Shown here piece after piece: positions 7,721 through 19,269 of a stretch of 44,983 nt of DNA. Both the position numbers and the translations under genes were made by a program. Positions within the stretch are counted from its first letter, which is position 1, and each line of letters starts with the position of its first letter. The stretch comes from an uncultured Verrucomicrobia subdivision 3 bacterium (GTDB lineage Bacteria > Verrucomicrobiota > Verrucomicrobiia > Limisphaerales > UBA11358): positions 1-44,983 of the forward strand of contig CAIPKV010000005.1 in assembly GCA_903865745.1 (NCBI GenBank), given 5' to 3'. Under the pieces are notes generated by a model. That model did not search any database. It saw only the letters and a list, made by a program, of their open reading frames with translations, and was not told the origin of the DNA.

Positions 7721-10312
7721 ATGAAAACAATTCAACTATCTAAAACATGGCTCCAATGTCTCATGCTGACGCTGGCCGCCTTTAGTAGTCACGCCGCGCT
7801 GCTCTGTTATGAGCCGTTCAGTCCCACCGGCGGCGTCTCGGACAACCTCCTGAACGTCACCGCCACCGGGTCCGGCTTCGCCGATTCCTGGGCCCAATCC
7901 TACTCAAATGGCGACACCGGTGGCGGCTTCACCCGACCGTCGGATGCCGGCATCTTCGCCAACGGCTGGCCGGCGAATGTCTCCTTTTCCCCGGCCAGCG
8001 GCCAGGCAGAGGCTATCACCACTTGGCAGTGGCAGTCGTTGACCCGCACAATGTCCTCGCCGCTCAACTTCAGCAGTGCCGGGACTTACTACTTGAGTTT
8101 TCTCGTCCGTGACAATGGCAACAACAACTATAGCCTATCCGTTTTCCTGGGAAATTCCGCGTCACCGAACCGGATTTATATGGGACCCGGTTATGGAAAC
8201 AGGGTGGTCAACGCCGGGGACCCAACCACTTATCCCTGGTGGCTACCCGAAGTCGACACCGTGAACAACTGGCCCGGTTTGGGAGGCAATTCGTTGATGT
8301 TCGTGGTGGCGATGATTCAGACCGACGGCGCCGGCAATGTTACGGTCAAGATGAAGCATTACGATTACGACCCGGTCGCCCAAACGGGTGACGTGGTGGA
8401 CATTGACCCTGCACTCGTGGCCTGGGAAGCCACCTATACCGGCACCGTCTCGGGGACTTATGACCAGTTCGGGATTTCCGGGGCCGGCCAGGATAGCGCG
8501 GAGGCGCTGACGGAGATTCGTTTGGGGACCACGTGGAGCGAGGTCACGGGCACCACGGACACGGCAATCACCTGGCGAGGTGATGGCAGCGCCAATGCCT
8601 GGGATACCAATACGGTCAACTGGGTGACCACCGGCGGCGGCACGCCCTCGACCTACTCCGACGGCTTTAGCGTGATCATTGACAACACCGGTTCCAACAC
8701 CCCCGCCATCAATATCACCGCCCCGGTTTCACCGCTGTCCGTCGCGGTGGCCGCCACCGGCAGTCATAACTACACCATTGGCGGCGCAGCCATCACCGGC
8801 GCAGCCACCTTCACGCAATCGGGCAACTCCACAACGGTGCTCAACAACCCGAACAGCTACACCGGATCAACCGCCGTCGCCAATGGGACCCTGACGGTCT
8901 CCAACGCGCTCGGTAACACCGCGTCCATCAGCATTTCTGGCGGCGCGATTTTGAACTTGGGCGGCGCGGCCACCATCAATGGCGGCAGCTACGGCGGTGC
9001 CATCAGCGACAGCGGCACGCTCAATTTCAACAGCTCTGCCGCGCAGACCCTGTCTGGCGTCATCTCCGGGGCCGGTGCGGTGAATGTTAATGGGTCCGGC
9101 ACGCTGACGATCGACGCCCTGGAAAACTTTTCCGGCAGTGGCAGTTACACCATCAATAGCGGAATTCTGACCGTTACCACCAACGGAATGCTATACGGAA
9201 ATGGCTGGACTCCCAATGGCGTTGTCACCATCGGCAACGGCGCAACCCTGCAAGTCCATGGTTGGGGTTACGGCGTCCCGGGCGGCCCGGGCGACCTGGG
9301 CGTTGCAGCCGGCAATATGTTCGTCAACGGAGGCACCATCGAGTATCTCGGCGACGGTTCTCAATTTTGGGAGCAATGGTTCACGGTCGGTTCCGGCGGC
9401 TGCACATTCAAAGCCTCCGGCACCGGAACCTGGCAAATGTGGGGATTTAACAATCAGGAAAACACCATTGACTCATCCTACGGCCTCACTTTCACCGGCG
9501 CGGGCAATGGTATTATGTTCCAAAACATCTTTGGCAGTGGCAGCGTCACCAAGAGCGGCGCAGGCACCTGGAAGATTGACACCTGCACCTGCACCTACAC
9601 CGGCGCCACCATCATCAGCGCCGGCACCCTGGCCTTGGGGGGCCAGGGAGTCGGCGGCTCCATCAACAATTCGAGCAACATCGTCATCGCCGCCGGGGCA
9701 ACCTTTGACGTGTCGGCACAGCCGACCTACACCTTGAGCAGCAGCACCGCCTTGAGCGCCAGCGGCACGGCCAGTCCGGCGACCATAAACACCTCACCCA
9801 CCAACACGGTGAGCCTCGGCGCACAGCCGGTCAAGCTCACCTTTGACGGCTCGCATCCGGCGCTGACCCTCGCGCAAGGCACGCTGTCATTGAGCGGCAA
9901 CCCATTCACCGTCATCACCGGTTCTGCCTTGGCCCCCGGAGTCTATACTCTGGTCTCCACGCCGAACCCGGTCAGCGGCACGGTCAACCCCGCGCCCTCC
10001 TACGCCGGCGGCAGCGGAGTGGCCATCGGAACCACCGGGATGGTCTCCATCAGCGGAAACGACGTGATTCTCACCGTTGCTTCCACCATTCCCAACACTC
10101 CGACCAACATCACCTACACCGTGAGCAGCGGTCATATGACGATCAGTTGGCCGGCTGGCTACCTGGGCTGGATTCTGCAGTCGCAGACCAACGCGCTTAC
10201 CAAAGGCTTGGGCACCAACTGGGTGGATGTGCCTGGCACGGCGGCTGTGACCTCGACCAATCTGCCGATCGATCCGGCGAATCCGACGATGTTCTATCGC
10301 CTGCGGCGCTAG
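7721..10312 (+). CDS. Secreted protein with autotransporter-associated beta-strand (PATR) repeats
   Basis: 863 residues with a signal peptide (MKTIQLSK, hydrophobic core, cleavage near SSHA). Residues ~25-270 form a beta-rich LamG-like region. Next comes TWRGDGSANAWDT, the usual opening of the PATR type, with NPNSYTGST, ANGTLTVSNALG and GAGAVNVNGSGTLT, all typical of autotransporter-associated beta-strand repeats. A ~115-residue unit beginning LQVHGWGYGVPGG and containing NGGTIEYLGDG recurs twice in the protein at 12465. The C-terminus (WILQSQTN ... FYRLRR) is the window's shared module. No outer-membrane beta-barrel domain is present, so it is not a classical autotransporter. Probable cell-surface or extracellular adhesin or glycan-binding protein; no catalytic motif is visible. 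Confidence 0.8.
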   Translation: MKTIQLSKTWLQCLMLTLAAFSSHAALLCYEPFSPTGGVSDNLLNVTATGSGFADSWAQSYSNGDTGGGFTRPSDAGIFANGWPANVSFSPASGQAEAITTWQWQSLTRTMSSPLNFSSAGTYYLSFLVRDNGNNNYSLSVFLGNSASPNRIYMGPGYGNRVVNAGDPTTYPWWLPEVDTVNNWPGLGGNSLMFVVAMIQTDGAGNVTVKMKHYDYDPVAQTGDVVDIDPALVAWEATYTGTVSGTYDQFGISGAGQDSAEALTEIRLGTTWSEVTGTTDTAITWRGDGSANAWDTNTVNWVTTGGGTPSTYSDGFSVIIDNTGSNTPAINITAPVSPLSVAVAATGSHNYTIGGAAITGAATFTQSGNSTTVLNNPNSYTGSTAVANGTLTVSNALGNTASISISGGAILNLGGAATINGGSYGGAISDSGTLNFNSSAAQTLSGVISGAGAVNVNGSGTLTIDALENFSGSGSYTINSGILTVTTNGMLYGNGWTPNGVVTIGNGATLQVHGWGYGVPGGPGDLGVAAGNMFVNGGTIEYLGDGSQFWEQWFTVGSGGCTFKASGTGTWQMWGFNNQENTIDSSYGLTFTGAGNGIMFQNIFGSGSVTKSGAGTWKIDTCTCTYTGATIISAGTLALGGQGVGGSINNSSNIVIAAGATFDVSAQPTYTLSSSTALSASGTASPATINTSPTNTVSLGAQPVKLTFDGSHPALTLAQGTLSLSGNPFTVITGSALAPGVYTLVSTPNPVSGTVNPAPSYAGGSGVAIGTTGMVSISGNDVILTVASTIPNTPTNITYTVSSGHMTISWPAGYLGWILQSQTNALTKGLGTNWVDVPGTAAVTSTNLPIDPANPTMFYRLRR

Positions 10313-10387
10313 CGCCCGAAAAAGACAAAAAAGGCGGTCCACAAATAAATCCAATGTTTGCCCGCCCATAAGAAAGGTCGCGTTTGC

Positions 10388-10423
10388 CCCGCGCCACAGA
10401 CGAACTGTGGCGCGGGTGTTTTT
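10388..10423 (+). terminator. Rho-independent terminator after the PATR protein gene
   Basis: A perfect 12-bp stem, CCCGCGCCACAG (10388-10399) with CTGTGGCGCGGG (10405-10416), loop ACGAA, is followed by TGTTTTT. It lies 76 bases beyond the stop codon, in the right place to end transcription of 7721-10312. Confidence 0.9.
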
Positions 10424-10987
10424 CGAGTATGGAAATGCAACGGCGCGGAGCGGAACGGCAGGTTTTCCGTCACCAACCCGGATCAGGGATTCCGGTTTGG
10501 GATGGGTGGCGGCGTTAAGAGGTTGACGCCGCCACTCGATTTAAGTTTTGAAATGAATAAAAACCAAAAAGACGGGGACAACAGAAGGGGGAGTTTTTTT
10601 GCGGAGTTGACGATCAATGGCCAGAAATTTTCGTTGTGGCGTTCTACAAAAAACCGTCCTTGGCACAAGGACAATACCTCCTGCACCGCCACGTTGCTGG
10701 CTTACGCCACCGGTAACGTGGCTATATAGTTGGATTTTCCAGCGCGCCGCGAAAGTTTTTGGCCTCCCGAAAGTGGATTAGCCGGGCTTTCACCCCCCCA
10801 AAGATGCCATAGCCCAAGTGACTGGAGTGTGACATCTTTAAAAAGATCGTAAAATCAAAAACAAAAATAGAATTCCGACTTTTTAATGGCTTATTAATTC
10901 AATGTTTAATGGAGCTGACAAACAGTGTAAAACGAGTGGTTGGGTTTCGACTTTCAACCATCCTTTGAGCGGAAATTAACCCTTAAA
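10424..10987. other. Gene-free stretch before the esterase gene
   Basis: A second hairpin, GTGGCGGCGT (10506-10515) with ACGCCGCCAC (10526-10535), has no good T-run. A frame from ATG 10553 to TAG 10729 (58 codons, polar, with LTINGQKFSLWR) has no recognisable family and may be a decayed fragment. The C-tract element at 10793-10812 and an AT-rich leader (10840-10930) precede the esterase. Confidence 0.4.
10793..10812 (+). promoter_or_regulatory. C-tract plus AAAGATGCCATAG element, copy 4
   Basis: CCCCCCCAAAGATGCCATAG, identical over 20 bases to the reverse complement of 7495-7514. It lies 175 bases before the esterase ATG at 10988. Confidence 0.55.
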
Positions 10988-12460
10988 ATGAAAATAACCA
11001 TAATGGCCCTTGTCCCGTATTCATTTCTGGCCATGTTTTTCACCGGTCTGTCTGTTGCCGCCGCCGCTTCTGGCGACCACGAATGGTTCTCCCTTAATGG
11101 GCAGTTTGTTGACTCGGGGAATCCCGTGGATGCGGATGGAGTGGTCCACCAATTCAATGCGCCGTGCTTGCAAGTCACACGCACCACGGTCGCCGCGCCC
11201 CAAGGCACCATTCTGCTGCTGCCGGGGGGGGGCTACCGGGGCTTGGAACTGGTGAATGAGGGAGCGAAAACGGTCGAAACCCTGAACCGCTTTGGCTTCG
11301 ATGTGGTGACGCTTCAATATCACATAGGCGCGGGCGACCAAACCCGCGATCTCGCTTTGCAAGACGCGCTGGCTGCCTGGCGCCTGTTGAAAAAGCATCC
11401 GCGCAAACTTCATATTCATGGCGGCCGCCTCGGAATCATGGGCTACTCCGCTGGCGGTCACCTTGCCGCCCGCACCGTCGAAACGCTGGCCGGCGGTTCA
11501 CCGAACGAACAGCCGGATGATCTGATATTGATTTATCCCGCTTATCTCGATGAGCGCACCCCAGGTTCAAGCGCGCCGCTGGTGGGCCCGCCGGCGCAGC
11601 CAAAGCCGCGCCTCATTACGATGATTGCCTCCAATGACAATCCGGCGTGGGTGCAGGGCAGCCGGGATTACACGGATGCCTGGATAAAATCCGGCGGCCA
11701 AGGAATTTTCTATCTTTTCAAGGATGGCGGCCACGGTTTCGGCATGAAGGAGCACCGCACCGGCGACATCGAGCAATGGCCGAAAATCCTCAATTACTTT
11801 CTGCAAAATGGCGTCACGCCCGGCGTCGGTCCCTTCAACACCACCGGTCTGCCGTGGTTTATTGATGGCCGAGACCATCGGCTGGCGCAGTTTGAAACGG
11901 ACCAGGCCAAGGACCAAGGTGCTGTTGTTTTTTTTGGCGATTCCATCACGGAACACTGGGACGTGGCAAAATATTTTCCGGATTTGAAAACCGCCAACCG
12001 CGGGATTTCCGGTGACACCACGCGCGGGATGCTGTGCCGGCTCCAGGACAATATCCTCAATCTTCATCCCCGGGCCGTCGTTTTTCTCGGCGGCATTAAC
12101 GACACCTGGCAGCAACCAGTAGGCACGCCGCAGACCGTTGCGACCAACGTGCGCTCCATCCTGGAAGGTATTCGTCAGGCAACGCCGCGGACGCCGGTGT
12201 TCGTGTGCGAAATATTGCCCACCTCCGGGAAGCCCGATGAACTTATCCGCGCCATCAACCGCACTGTGGACGGCGTGGTGAAGGAATTTCCGAATGCGCA
12301 CCGGGTGCGGACCCACGACCGGTTTTTGAATGCCGACGGGAAACTAAATGCGTCCTTGTTCAATGACGGCACGCATCCCTCGCCGGCCGGCTATGCGGTC
12401 TGGCAGGCGGCGGTGGCGCCGGAACTGGAGAAAATTCTCGGCAAACCGGAAAAAAAATAA
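10988..12460 (+). CDS. Secreted two-domain esterase: alpha/beta hydrolase fused to SGNH/GDSL hydrolase
   Basis: The start at 10988 puts a signal peptide at the N-terminus (MKITIMALV ... cleavage near AAAA); an upstream in-frame ATG at 10940 would bury it. The N-terminal domain (about residues 65-275) is an alpha/beta hydrolase with LPGGGY oxyanion region, nucleophile elbow GYSAGG (Ser ~154) and DGGHGFG (His ~249). The C-terminal domain (about 295-485) is [14 protein letters not shown] (block I Ser ~319), NRGISGDT (block II Gly), LGGINDT (block III Asn) and DGTHPS (block V Asp/His ~460-463). Both catalytic sets look intact. Family knowledge: both folds include carbohydrate acetyl esterases, so deacetylation of plant or microbial polysaccharide outside the cytoplasm is likely. 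The stop lies 4 bases before the next gene's ATG, suggesting co-transcription. Confidence 0.88.
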   Translation: MKITIMALVPYSFLAMFFTGLSVAAAASGDHEWFSLNGQFVDSGNPVDADGVVHQFNAPCLQVTRTTVAAPQGTILLLPGGGYRGLELVNEGAKTVETLNRFGFDVVTLQYHIGAGDQTRDLALQDALAAWRLLKKHPRKLHIHGGRLGIMGYSAGGHLAARTVETLAGGSPNEQPDDLILIYPAYLDERTPGSSAPLVGPPAQPKPRLITMIASNDNPAWVQGSRDYTDAWIKSGGQGIFYLFKDGGHGFGMKEHRTGDIEQWPKILNYFLQNGVTPGVGPFNTTGLPWFIDGRDHRLAQFETDQAKDQGAVVFFGDSITEHWDVAKYFPDLKTANRGISGDTTRGMLCRLQDNILNLHPRAVVFLGGINDTWQQPVGTPQTVATNVRSILEGIRQATPRTPVFVCEILPTSGKPDELIRAINRTVDGVVKEFPNAHRVRTHDRFLNADGKLNASLFNDGTHPSPAGYAVWQAAVAPELEKILGKPEKK

Positions 12461-12464
12461 ATTT

Positions 12465-15400
12465 ATGAACCCCAAGATTCACCCCATGATCACACGAACC
12501 CTTTTTGCGCTTGCACTGGCATTGTTCGCGCCGCTGACCAGCCGGGCGCAATATCACTTCTTCAACGTCCCCGGCGGCTCGGACACCATCATGCAGGACT
12601 ACCGCTCGCCGGACGTGCCGCCGGGAATTTACGACGCGATCCACGAGGAGAATGTCAATAGTTCCGACGGCGGCTCCGGTTATTTTTACGGCGGTTTCAC
12701 GCACCAGAATTACATCAACGGCAGTCCCATGACGCTGGTGCAATACGTCTGCTGGCCCGCAAGCGGCGGATACGCGCCGTATTCGCAGCAGATTCCGACG
12801 TTCGCCGGCACGAACATGGTGGGCTTTGCACAGATCGGCGAGGGTAGCAGTTGCGCGATCAAGGGCTACTGGCCGCAGTTCACGACCAATCTCTGGACGC
12901 GCGAGGTCGTGCGCTACTGGCAACCGGCGGACGGCACGCCGCATGTCGGCTATCAAGGCATGTGGATCAAGGAGCCGGTGAGCGGCAACTGGTATCATGT
13001 CGGCACGTTTCTCTATCCGTTCGCGGTGACGGGCGTGACCGGCATGAGCGGCTGGCAGGAAAATTTCAGCAGTTACGGCGGCGACTACATTGTGGAGCAC
13101 GCCAACGGCTATTACCACAAAAGCGGAACGTGGTCGGCGGCAAACCAGATTTCGTTTACGACCTACAGCTACATCACCGTGCTGGGCGGAAACACGTTTG
13201 CGCGTTCTTCGGTCGGGCCGGATTACAGCAGTTTATATAACGTGCCGTTCACCGCGACCTTGAGCGGTCAGCCGTCCTCGCCGCCACTGGATCCCATCGT
13301 GGTGAACAGCGCCACGGCCACCGTTTATGGCTCGCAATTGCTGGTGCAATGGAATTTGCCGCTGACCAGTTCACCGCAGTTGCAATACCGGGTGGAGGTT
13401 TTTAACAATTCTAGTTACACCGGTTCGCCCGCCGTCACGTTTTTTGACCGCGAACCAGAGACGCGCCAGAAGCTGCTGAACATTTCCGGCGTCGCCACGC
13501 CCTACGTGCGGCTGACCATCGCGGACATTTTTTACCAGACGAATACGCCCATCCTCATCACGCCCACGACCGCCACGTTGTCGGCGGCGACGAACGTCTC
13601 CGGCACGGTCGCCGGGCTGGCGTATCAATACTTCGAGGGCAACTCCGGCGACTGGGGCAGCCTGCCAAACTTTGCCGCGCTCGCGCCGGTGCTGTCCGGT
13701 GCGGTGGATTTCCCCGATGTCTCGCCGCGCAAACGGCGCAGCAACTACGGCTTCACCTACAACGGATTTTTCAACGCGCCGTCCAACGGGCTTTACGCCT
13801 TTACGCTGCATTCCGGTGACGGTGCGAACGTCATGATTGACGGCACGACGGTCATCAATTTCGACGGCCTTCACGACTCGACGCAGTTCAAAGGCGGGGG
13901 CATTGCGCTCGCGCAGGGGCTGCATTCATTTAATGTGCAATTTTTCAAGGGTGCGCAAAACCCGTTGAACAACACGCTGACCGACGGCCTCGGTCTAACC
14001 TACGAGGGGCCAGGCATCGCATTGACGGGCGTTCCCGCGTCCGCCTACTCGCGCGTGCCGACAGGCACGGAACCGGTCATCACACTTGCGACACCGACGA
14101 GCGGCGCGACGATCCCCAATTTTAATCCCGGCCTTTCTGCGAGCGTCACGGCGAACGGCGCGACGGTCAACAGCGTCCAGTTTTTCCTGACCGACTTTTA
14201 TTCGTATTATCCGCGTCCGAGTAGCACCACAGATTACTATCTCGGCCAGGACACGACCCTGCCGTTCACGCTGAACTCGCTCATCTGGACCGCGCCGACC
14301 AATCTCGTCCGCGCCCGGCTGGTTTACAACAGCACCAACACGATTGACTCTGCGCCCGCCAGCATCGCCACCACGAATGGCTCGTTCGGTGCTTGGTTCT
14401 GGTCGCCGCTGGAAATGCACAATTATCCGTCCGGCGCGAACAAATCCGGCAACACGTTCAACATTCTTGGCGACGGCATGAATATGTTGAGCCGCCAGGT
14501 CACCGGCGATTGCACGTTCATCGGGCATTTGTCCGGCATTACGCCCTACAACGGCAGCACCGACGGCATCTGGCCCAGCACGGATTGGCGCGCGGGCATT
14601 GTCCTGCGCGGCACCACCAATGCCACCATCGGCCAGCCGCTCGGCGACGGCTCGGGCACCCGGTTCGCGGCGCTCTTCAGTTCGGTTGGTGGCGGAACCT
14701 ATTATGAAGATGACACAATGCGGAATGGAAACGGCGACGCGAACGCGTGGTCAAGCGATCTGGGTGGCGGCAACCGCTGGTATAAAATCCAGCGCGCGGG
14801 CGACACGTTCACCAGCTCCATCTCGCCGGACGGTGCGAATTGGACCGTGGTCAACACCGTCACGCTTTCCGGCATCGGCTCGTCCATTTACGCCGGTGTC
14901 TTCAGCCACGCCCTTCAATCCATGAATCCGAACATCCACTGGGCAAGTTTTGACAGTTACAGCCTGACCGGCGCCAACGTCGCCGGTCCGGCCAGCGTGA
15001 GCATCAGCCCGCAGACCAATTCCGTTGTCGGCGGTTTGCCTGCAACTTTCAACTCGATGATCGTTGGCCCGGTGCCCGCGAGCTATCAGTGGCAATTGAA
15101 CGGAACCAACATTGTCAATGCCACCAACGCCTCTTATACCATCGCCAGCGTCACCGCCAACAGCGTGGGCAGCTACACCGTCGTGGCCAACAGTGTCACG
15201 AGCGCGCCTGCCGCGCTGGTGATTTCGCTGCCCGCCGGTTCGGGCGTGTGGACGAATTTGAACGGCGGCAGTTGGGTGGTCGGCGGTAACTGGACCAATG
15301 GCGCGGTGGCCGGTGGCACGGATGCCGTGGCGGATTTCAGCACGTTGAACTTGAGTTTGAATCCGACCGTTTCGCTGAACGGCACGCGCACCGTCGGCAC

Positions 15401-18400
15401 GATTTTGTTCGACGACCAAAATGTTTCCGTAAAACACGGTTGGACTTTGAGCACCGGCTCCGTCGGGCCGTTGACACTGGCGACCAGCAGCGGCACGCCC
15501 AGCCTCGCCGTTCAAAGCTCCACCAATACCATCAGCGCCGTGGTCGCCGGTTCGCAGGGTTTCACCAAGACCGGCGCGGGCTATCTGGTCTTGAGCGGAG
15601 CCAGCACCGTTACCGGCAACATCGCCGTCAACAACGGCGCGCTCGAAATGCAAAACAAGTCCGGCGACACGACTTATTCCGTGGCCGCTGGCGCGACGTT
15701 GAAAATCGGATACAGCACCAGCGGCGGTTACGCGGGGACGGGCATGACGGTCTATGGCAACGGCGCGGCTGACTCCTCCGGCCTGTATCTCAAAGGCGGC
15801 ACCAGTTACGACGCTAACGGCGGCATTTTATTGAGCGGCGCACCCTGCACCATCCGGCAATATGGCTCGGGGCTCGCGAGCATCGGCCTGTTTGATGTCA
15901 ACGTGCCTCCGGGCTTGTCGGTCAACACCGCCGCTTCTGGCTCCGTGCTGGACCCGAACATCCAGTTGATCAGCCTCGGCTACGGGATGATTGTGACCAC
16001 CGACATCGGGGCGAACAACTGGAGCGGCGACCTGGTGGTCAACGGCTCGCTGAACGTCGGCAACCTTGGACTTTACAAGCAGGGCTGGGGATCGCTGGCG
16101 TTGAACGCCACGGCCAACAGCGGCAACGCGGCTGTCAATATCCAGTCGGGCGTCGTCTATTGCGGCGCGGTGAACTGCCTCGGCGTGAATGCATCAGTGC
16201 CGTTGACCGGCGGCTGGCTGGCCATGAACGGCTACAACCAGACGGTCGCCTCGTTGAGTGTCTCGAGCGGCAGCGGAATTAATTTCGGCGGCGCGAACAC
16301 CCTGACGGTCGGCGGCGCGCCCACTTTGTCCGGCACGTTGCAGATGCTAGTCAGCAAAAACGCCACGCGCACCAGCAGCCTGTTGAAGGTGAACAGCGGC
16401 ACGCTGACTTACGGCGGCGCGTTGTCCGCCGGTTTCACTGGCACCAATACGCTTGCAATTGGCGACACGTTTACCTTGTTCAATGCGTCCGGCTATGCCG
16501 GCAGCTTCAGCAGTCTCAGCCTGCCCGCCCTCCCTTTTGGGCTGGGTTGGAGCACGGCGAACCTCGCCGTCAACGGATCAATAACCATTGTCAGCAATAA
16601 TACAACCATCAATTTCTCGGCTCCCGGTTATTCGGGGGCGGGGGCGGACTCCGGCGGCGTCACGAGCGAGATCTGGAATACGATCACCCAGAATGGCACC
16701 ACCAGTTCCTGCAAGGACTCTCAAGGGAATACAACGGCGGTGACCTTCGTGGATGCATCGCCTTCATCATACGCTGGTTGCAGTAGTCCTGGGATTGCTT
16801 TATTCAGTCCCTTTTTCTATGGAAACAGTCCGGTAACTGAAACGTTTAACAATGTCCCCCCTGGTATTTACAATGTTTATGTCTATGGTGTAAACGGTTC
16901 CTGTGCCGGCCGGGGGGCAGTTTTCACCATCAATGGTGTTAGTAAAACGGTTTTGAACAACGGCAATACTTCGACGTTCCAATCCGGGGTGAACTACACG
17001 ATGTTCACGGTCACCAACACGACCGGCGCGATCAGTTTCACCTATTCACATAACTCCACTGGAACTGAAGCCGATTTCAATGGTGCCCAGCTCGTGTATG
17101 TCAGCACGTTGCCTTCCTATGCTTGGGACACCGCGCCGAACAGCGCCAATCTAAACACCGCGAACTGGACCAGCGGCACCACCTCCGGCTCCGGCACGGC
17201 CACGCCGGGCAGCGGCAGCAGCCTCTATTTCGGGGTTTCCAGCCAGACCTCGCCGGTCAACAACTTTGCCAGCGGTTACAACATTGCCGGCCTCACCTTC
17301 AATTCCGGGGCCAGCGCTTACACAATGAGCGGCAGTGTGGCGGACAATCTCGCTGGCGACATTGTCAACAACAGCACCAGCCTGCAAACCATCAATTTCC
17401 CCATGGCGCTCACGGCCAACCGCACCGTTAGTTTGACGAGTGGCGGAGGCAATGTTGCCTTGGGCGGGGTTATCAGTGATGGTGGCAACGGCTATGGTTT
17501 GACGACGGCTGGCAGCGGCCAGTTGACGTTGAACGGCTTGGAGACTTATAACGGAACGACCACGGTTGGCAGCGGAACCACCTTGACGGTGGGCGCGGCC
17601 GGTGAGCTCTACACCACCGCTTGGATCGGATCCACAGCGATCGCCGTCAATAGCGGTGGAACATTCCAAGTGAACGGTTGGGGTTACGGCGTTCTCGGTG
17701 GTGCGGGCCACGTCGCCAATACCATTCTTAACGGCGGCACCATCGAATATATTGGCAACGGCTCCAGTGGTTGGTGGTATCAAGGGGTTACCATGGAAAA
17801 CGGCGGCGGCACTTTGAAATCTTCCGGCAGCGCCACCTGGCAACTGTGGGATAACGGCGGCGGCAATCCGATTCAAATCCCAAGTTCACAAACGCTCACG
17901 CTCTCCGGCGCCGGCAATGCTTACATGGCCCAAACTATTTTTGGCAGCGGCAATCTCGCCAAGAGCGGCACGGGCATTTGGGAGCTTGACAACACGGAAT
18001 CCTCCGGTGGCAACCCCTTTACCGGTAATATTACGGTCAACAGCGGGGTCTTGGAAATCGGGCCGAATTGCTTGCTTTCCGGTTTAGGTGGCTCGCAAAC
18101 AATCACCGTCAACAGCGGCACCAAGATCCAGGTCAACAACTGGTCCTATGGCGCGGCCGGTGGCTTTGGCAACCTGTGGAACGGTCCCAGCCAGTGCGCT
18201 GTCAACGGCGGCACCATTGAATACGTCGGCTCCGGCAGTCCCGGCGGCACGTCGCAGGGCATCGCCATCGGGATTGGCGGGCTGACCTTGTTGAGCTCCA
18301 CGCCCGGTGTGACCTGGCCTTGGTGGGACAGCGGCTGGCCGTTCAACTCGGCCAATGGCATCACCCTCGGCGGCGTTGGTAATGGCATCATGTATAACTC

Positions 18401-19202
18401 TATTACCGGCAGCGGCCCGGTCACCAAGACCGGTCCGGGCACTTGGACCCTCGCGGCCGCGGACAATTACAGTGGCAACACTGTCATTAATTCTGGAACG
18501 CTTGCGTTAAGCAGCGCCGGCTCAATCGTAGGCACCACTCAACTTTTCATCGCTTCTGGCGCAGCGTTTGATGTCTCGGCCCAAACCAGTCCTTTGCAGC
18601 TCGGCTCCACTCAATCCCTAAATGCCGGTGCCAACGGGACGAACCCGGCGGGAACCATCGTGCTGGGCGCGGCGGCGGGGCTGACCTTGTCGTCCGGTGG
18701 ACTGTCATTTTCAAATTATGCCGGCGGCGGAATCGCACCACTCACCCTCATCGGAGCCGGCTCGTTTGCTTTGAATGGCGCGCCCGTCACCATCACCACC
18801 ACCGCAACTTTGCCGGTGGGCACTTATACCTTGATCGCCGCCCCCGGCGCAGCGACGGTCAGCGGCACGCCTAGCGCATTGACCGTCAACGGCAGTGGCA
18901 CGGCTGCCGCCGCGACGTTGGCCGTCAGTTCTGGGCAACTGATTCTCATTGTTGGCTCGCCGCCGGGAGCAGTTAATGCGACGTTAAGCTTTAACCAAAC
19001 TAACTCAATGGCGATGTTTTACGGCGTCGCCGGCAGTTATTATGTAACCCAACGTTCCACCAACCTGACGACGGGATCTGGCTGGGTGTCCATCGGCACA
19101 AACGCCGCCCCGGCCAACGGACTTTTTCAGGTCATGGATCGTTATCTCGACTTGGGCGGCGTGTCGCCAGGGTCGGCTTACTATCGTTTGCAACCGCGAT
19201 AA
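12465..19202 (+). CDS. Giant secreted surface protein: DUF3472, PA14, Ig-like, PATR repeats, carbohydrate-binding-like module
   Basis: The start at 12465 gives a signal peptide ([10 protein letters not shown], hydrophobic core, cleavage near SRAQ) four bases after the esterase stop; earlier in-frame starts give an Arg-rich nonsense leader. Of 2245 residues, the order by eye is: DUF3472-like domain (~28-255, [19 protein letters not shown]), beta linker, PA14 (~375-532, [24 protein letters not shown]), a laminin-G/DUF1349-like domain (~625-835), Ig-like (~842-922), PATR repeats (~925-1375), the beta-sandwich module shared with the two glycosidases (~1378-1547), a second PATR block (~1551-2015) with two WGYG/NGGTIEY units, and the C-terminal QRSTNL...YYRL module. 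It looks like a long stalk carrying glycan-binding heads. No outer-membrane barrel domain and no clear catalytic dyad were found. Confidence 0.82.
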   Translation: MNPKIHPMITRTLFALALALFAPLTSRAQYHFFNVPGGSDTIMQDYRSPDVPPGIYDAIHEENVNSSDGGSGYFYGGFTHQNYINGSPMTLVQYVCWPASGGYAPYSQQIPTFAGTNMVGFAQIGEGSSCAIKGYWPQFTTNLWTREVVRYWQPADGTPHVGYQGMWIKEPVSGNWYHVGTFLYPFAVTGVTGMSGWQENFSSYGGDYIVEHANGYYHKSGTWSAANQISFTTYSYITVLGGNTFARSSVGPDYSSLYNVPFTATLSGQPSSPPLDPIVVNSATATVYGSQLLVQWNLPLTSSPQLQYRVEVFNNSSYTGSPAVTFFDREPETRQKLLNISGVATPYVRLTIADIFYQTNTPILITPTTATLSAATNVSGTVAGLAYQYFEGNSGDWGSLPNFAALAPVLSGAVDFPDVSPRKRRSNYGFTYNGFFNAPSNGLYAFTLHSGDGANVMIDGTTVINFDGLHDSTQFKGGGIALAQGLHSFNVQFFKGAQNPLNNTLTDGLGLTYEGPGIALTGVPASAYSRVPTGTEPVITLATPTSGATIPNFNPGLSASVTANGATVNSVQFFLTDFYSYYPRPSSTTDYYLGQDTTLPFTLNSLIWTAPTNLVRARLVYNSTNTIDSAPASIATTNGSFGAWFWSPLEMHNYPSGANKSGNTFNILGDGMNMLSRQVTGDCTFIGHLSGITPYNGSTDGIWPSTDWRAGIVLRGTTNATIGQPLGDGSGTRFAALFSSVGGGTYYEDDTMRNGNGDANAWSSDLGGGNRWYKIQRAGDTFTSSISPDGANWTVVNTVTLSGIGSSIYAGVFSHALQSMNPNIHWASFDSYSLTGANVAGPASVSISPQTNSVVGGLPATFNSMIVGPVPASYQWQLNGTNIVNATNASYTIASVTANSVGSYTVVANSVTSAPAALVISLPAGSGVWTNLNGGSWVVGGNWTNGAVAGGTDAVADFSTLNLSLNPTVSLNGTRTVGTILFDDQNVSVKHGWTLSTGSVGPLTLATSSGTPSLAVQSSTNTISAVVAGSQGFTKTGAGYLVLSGASTVTGNIAVNNGALEMQNKSGDTTYSVAAGATLKIGYSTSGGYAGTGMTVYGNGAADSSGLYLKGGTSYDANGGILLSGAPCTIRQYGSGLASIGLFDVNVPPGLSVNTAASGSVLDPNIQLISLGYGMIVTTDIGANNWSGDLVVNGSLNVGNLGLYKQGWGSLALNATANSGNAAVNIQSGVVYCGAVNCLGVNASVPLTGGWLAMNGYNQTVASLSVSSGSGINFGGANTLTVGGAPTLSGTLQMLVSKNATRTSSLLKVNSGTLTYGGALSAGFTGTNTLAIGDTFTLFNASGYAGSFSSLSLPALPFGLGWSTANLAVNGSITIVSNNTTINFSAPGYSGAGADSGGVTSEIWNTITQNGTTSSCKDSQGNTTAVTFVDASPSSYAGCSSPGIALFSPFFYGNSPVTETFNNVPPGIYNVYVYGVNGSCAGRGAVFTINGVSKTVLNNGNTSTFQSGVNYTMFTVTNTTGAISFTYSHNSTGTEADFNGAQLVYVSTLPSYAWDTAPNSANLNTANWTSGTTSGSGTATPGSGSSLYFGVSSQTSPVNNFASGYNIAGLTFNSGASAYTMSGSVADNLAGDIVNNSTSLQTINFPMALTANRTVSLTSGGGNVALGGVISDGGNGYGLTTAGSGQLTLNGLETYNGTTTVGSGTTLTVGAAGELYTTAWIGSTAIAVNSGGTFQVNGWGYGVLGGAGHVANTILNGGTIEYIGNGSSGWWYQGVTMENGGGTLKSSGSATWQLWDNGGGNPIQIPSSQTLTLSGAGNAYMAQTIFGSGNLAKSGTGIWELDNTESSGGNPFTGNITVNSGVLEIGPNCLLSGLGGSQTITVNSGTKIQVNNWSYGAAGGFGNLWNGPSQCAVNGGTIEYVGSGSPGGTSQGIAIGIGGLTLLSSTPGVTWPWWDSGWPFNSANGITLGGVGNGIMYNSITGSGPVTKTGPGTWTLAAADNYSGNTVINSGTLALSSAGSIVGTTQLFIASGAAFDVSAQTSPLQLGSTQSLNAGANGTNPAGTIVLGAAAGLTLSSGGLSFSNYAGGGIAPLTLIGAGSFALNGAPVTITTTATLPVGTYTLIAAPGAATVSGTPSALTVNGSGTAAAATLAVSSGQLILIVGSPPGAVNATLSFNQTNSMAMFYGVAGSYYVTQRSTNLTTGSGWVSIGTNAAPANGLFQVMDRYLDLGGVSPGSAYYRLQPR

Positions 19203-19269
19203 CCGAGTCAATAAATCATGTGTGGGATCAAAAATATAATCTGATTGTCTGCCATTTCGTCTTACGAAT

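Noticed and set aside
7721-10312. Classical type V autotransporter
   Set aside because: PATR repeats are present but there is no C-terminal outer-membrane beta-barrel; the protein ends in the YRL module instead.
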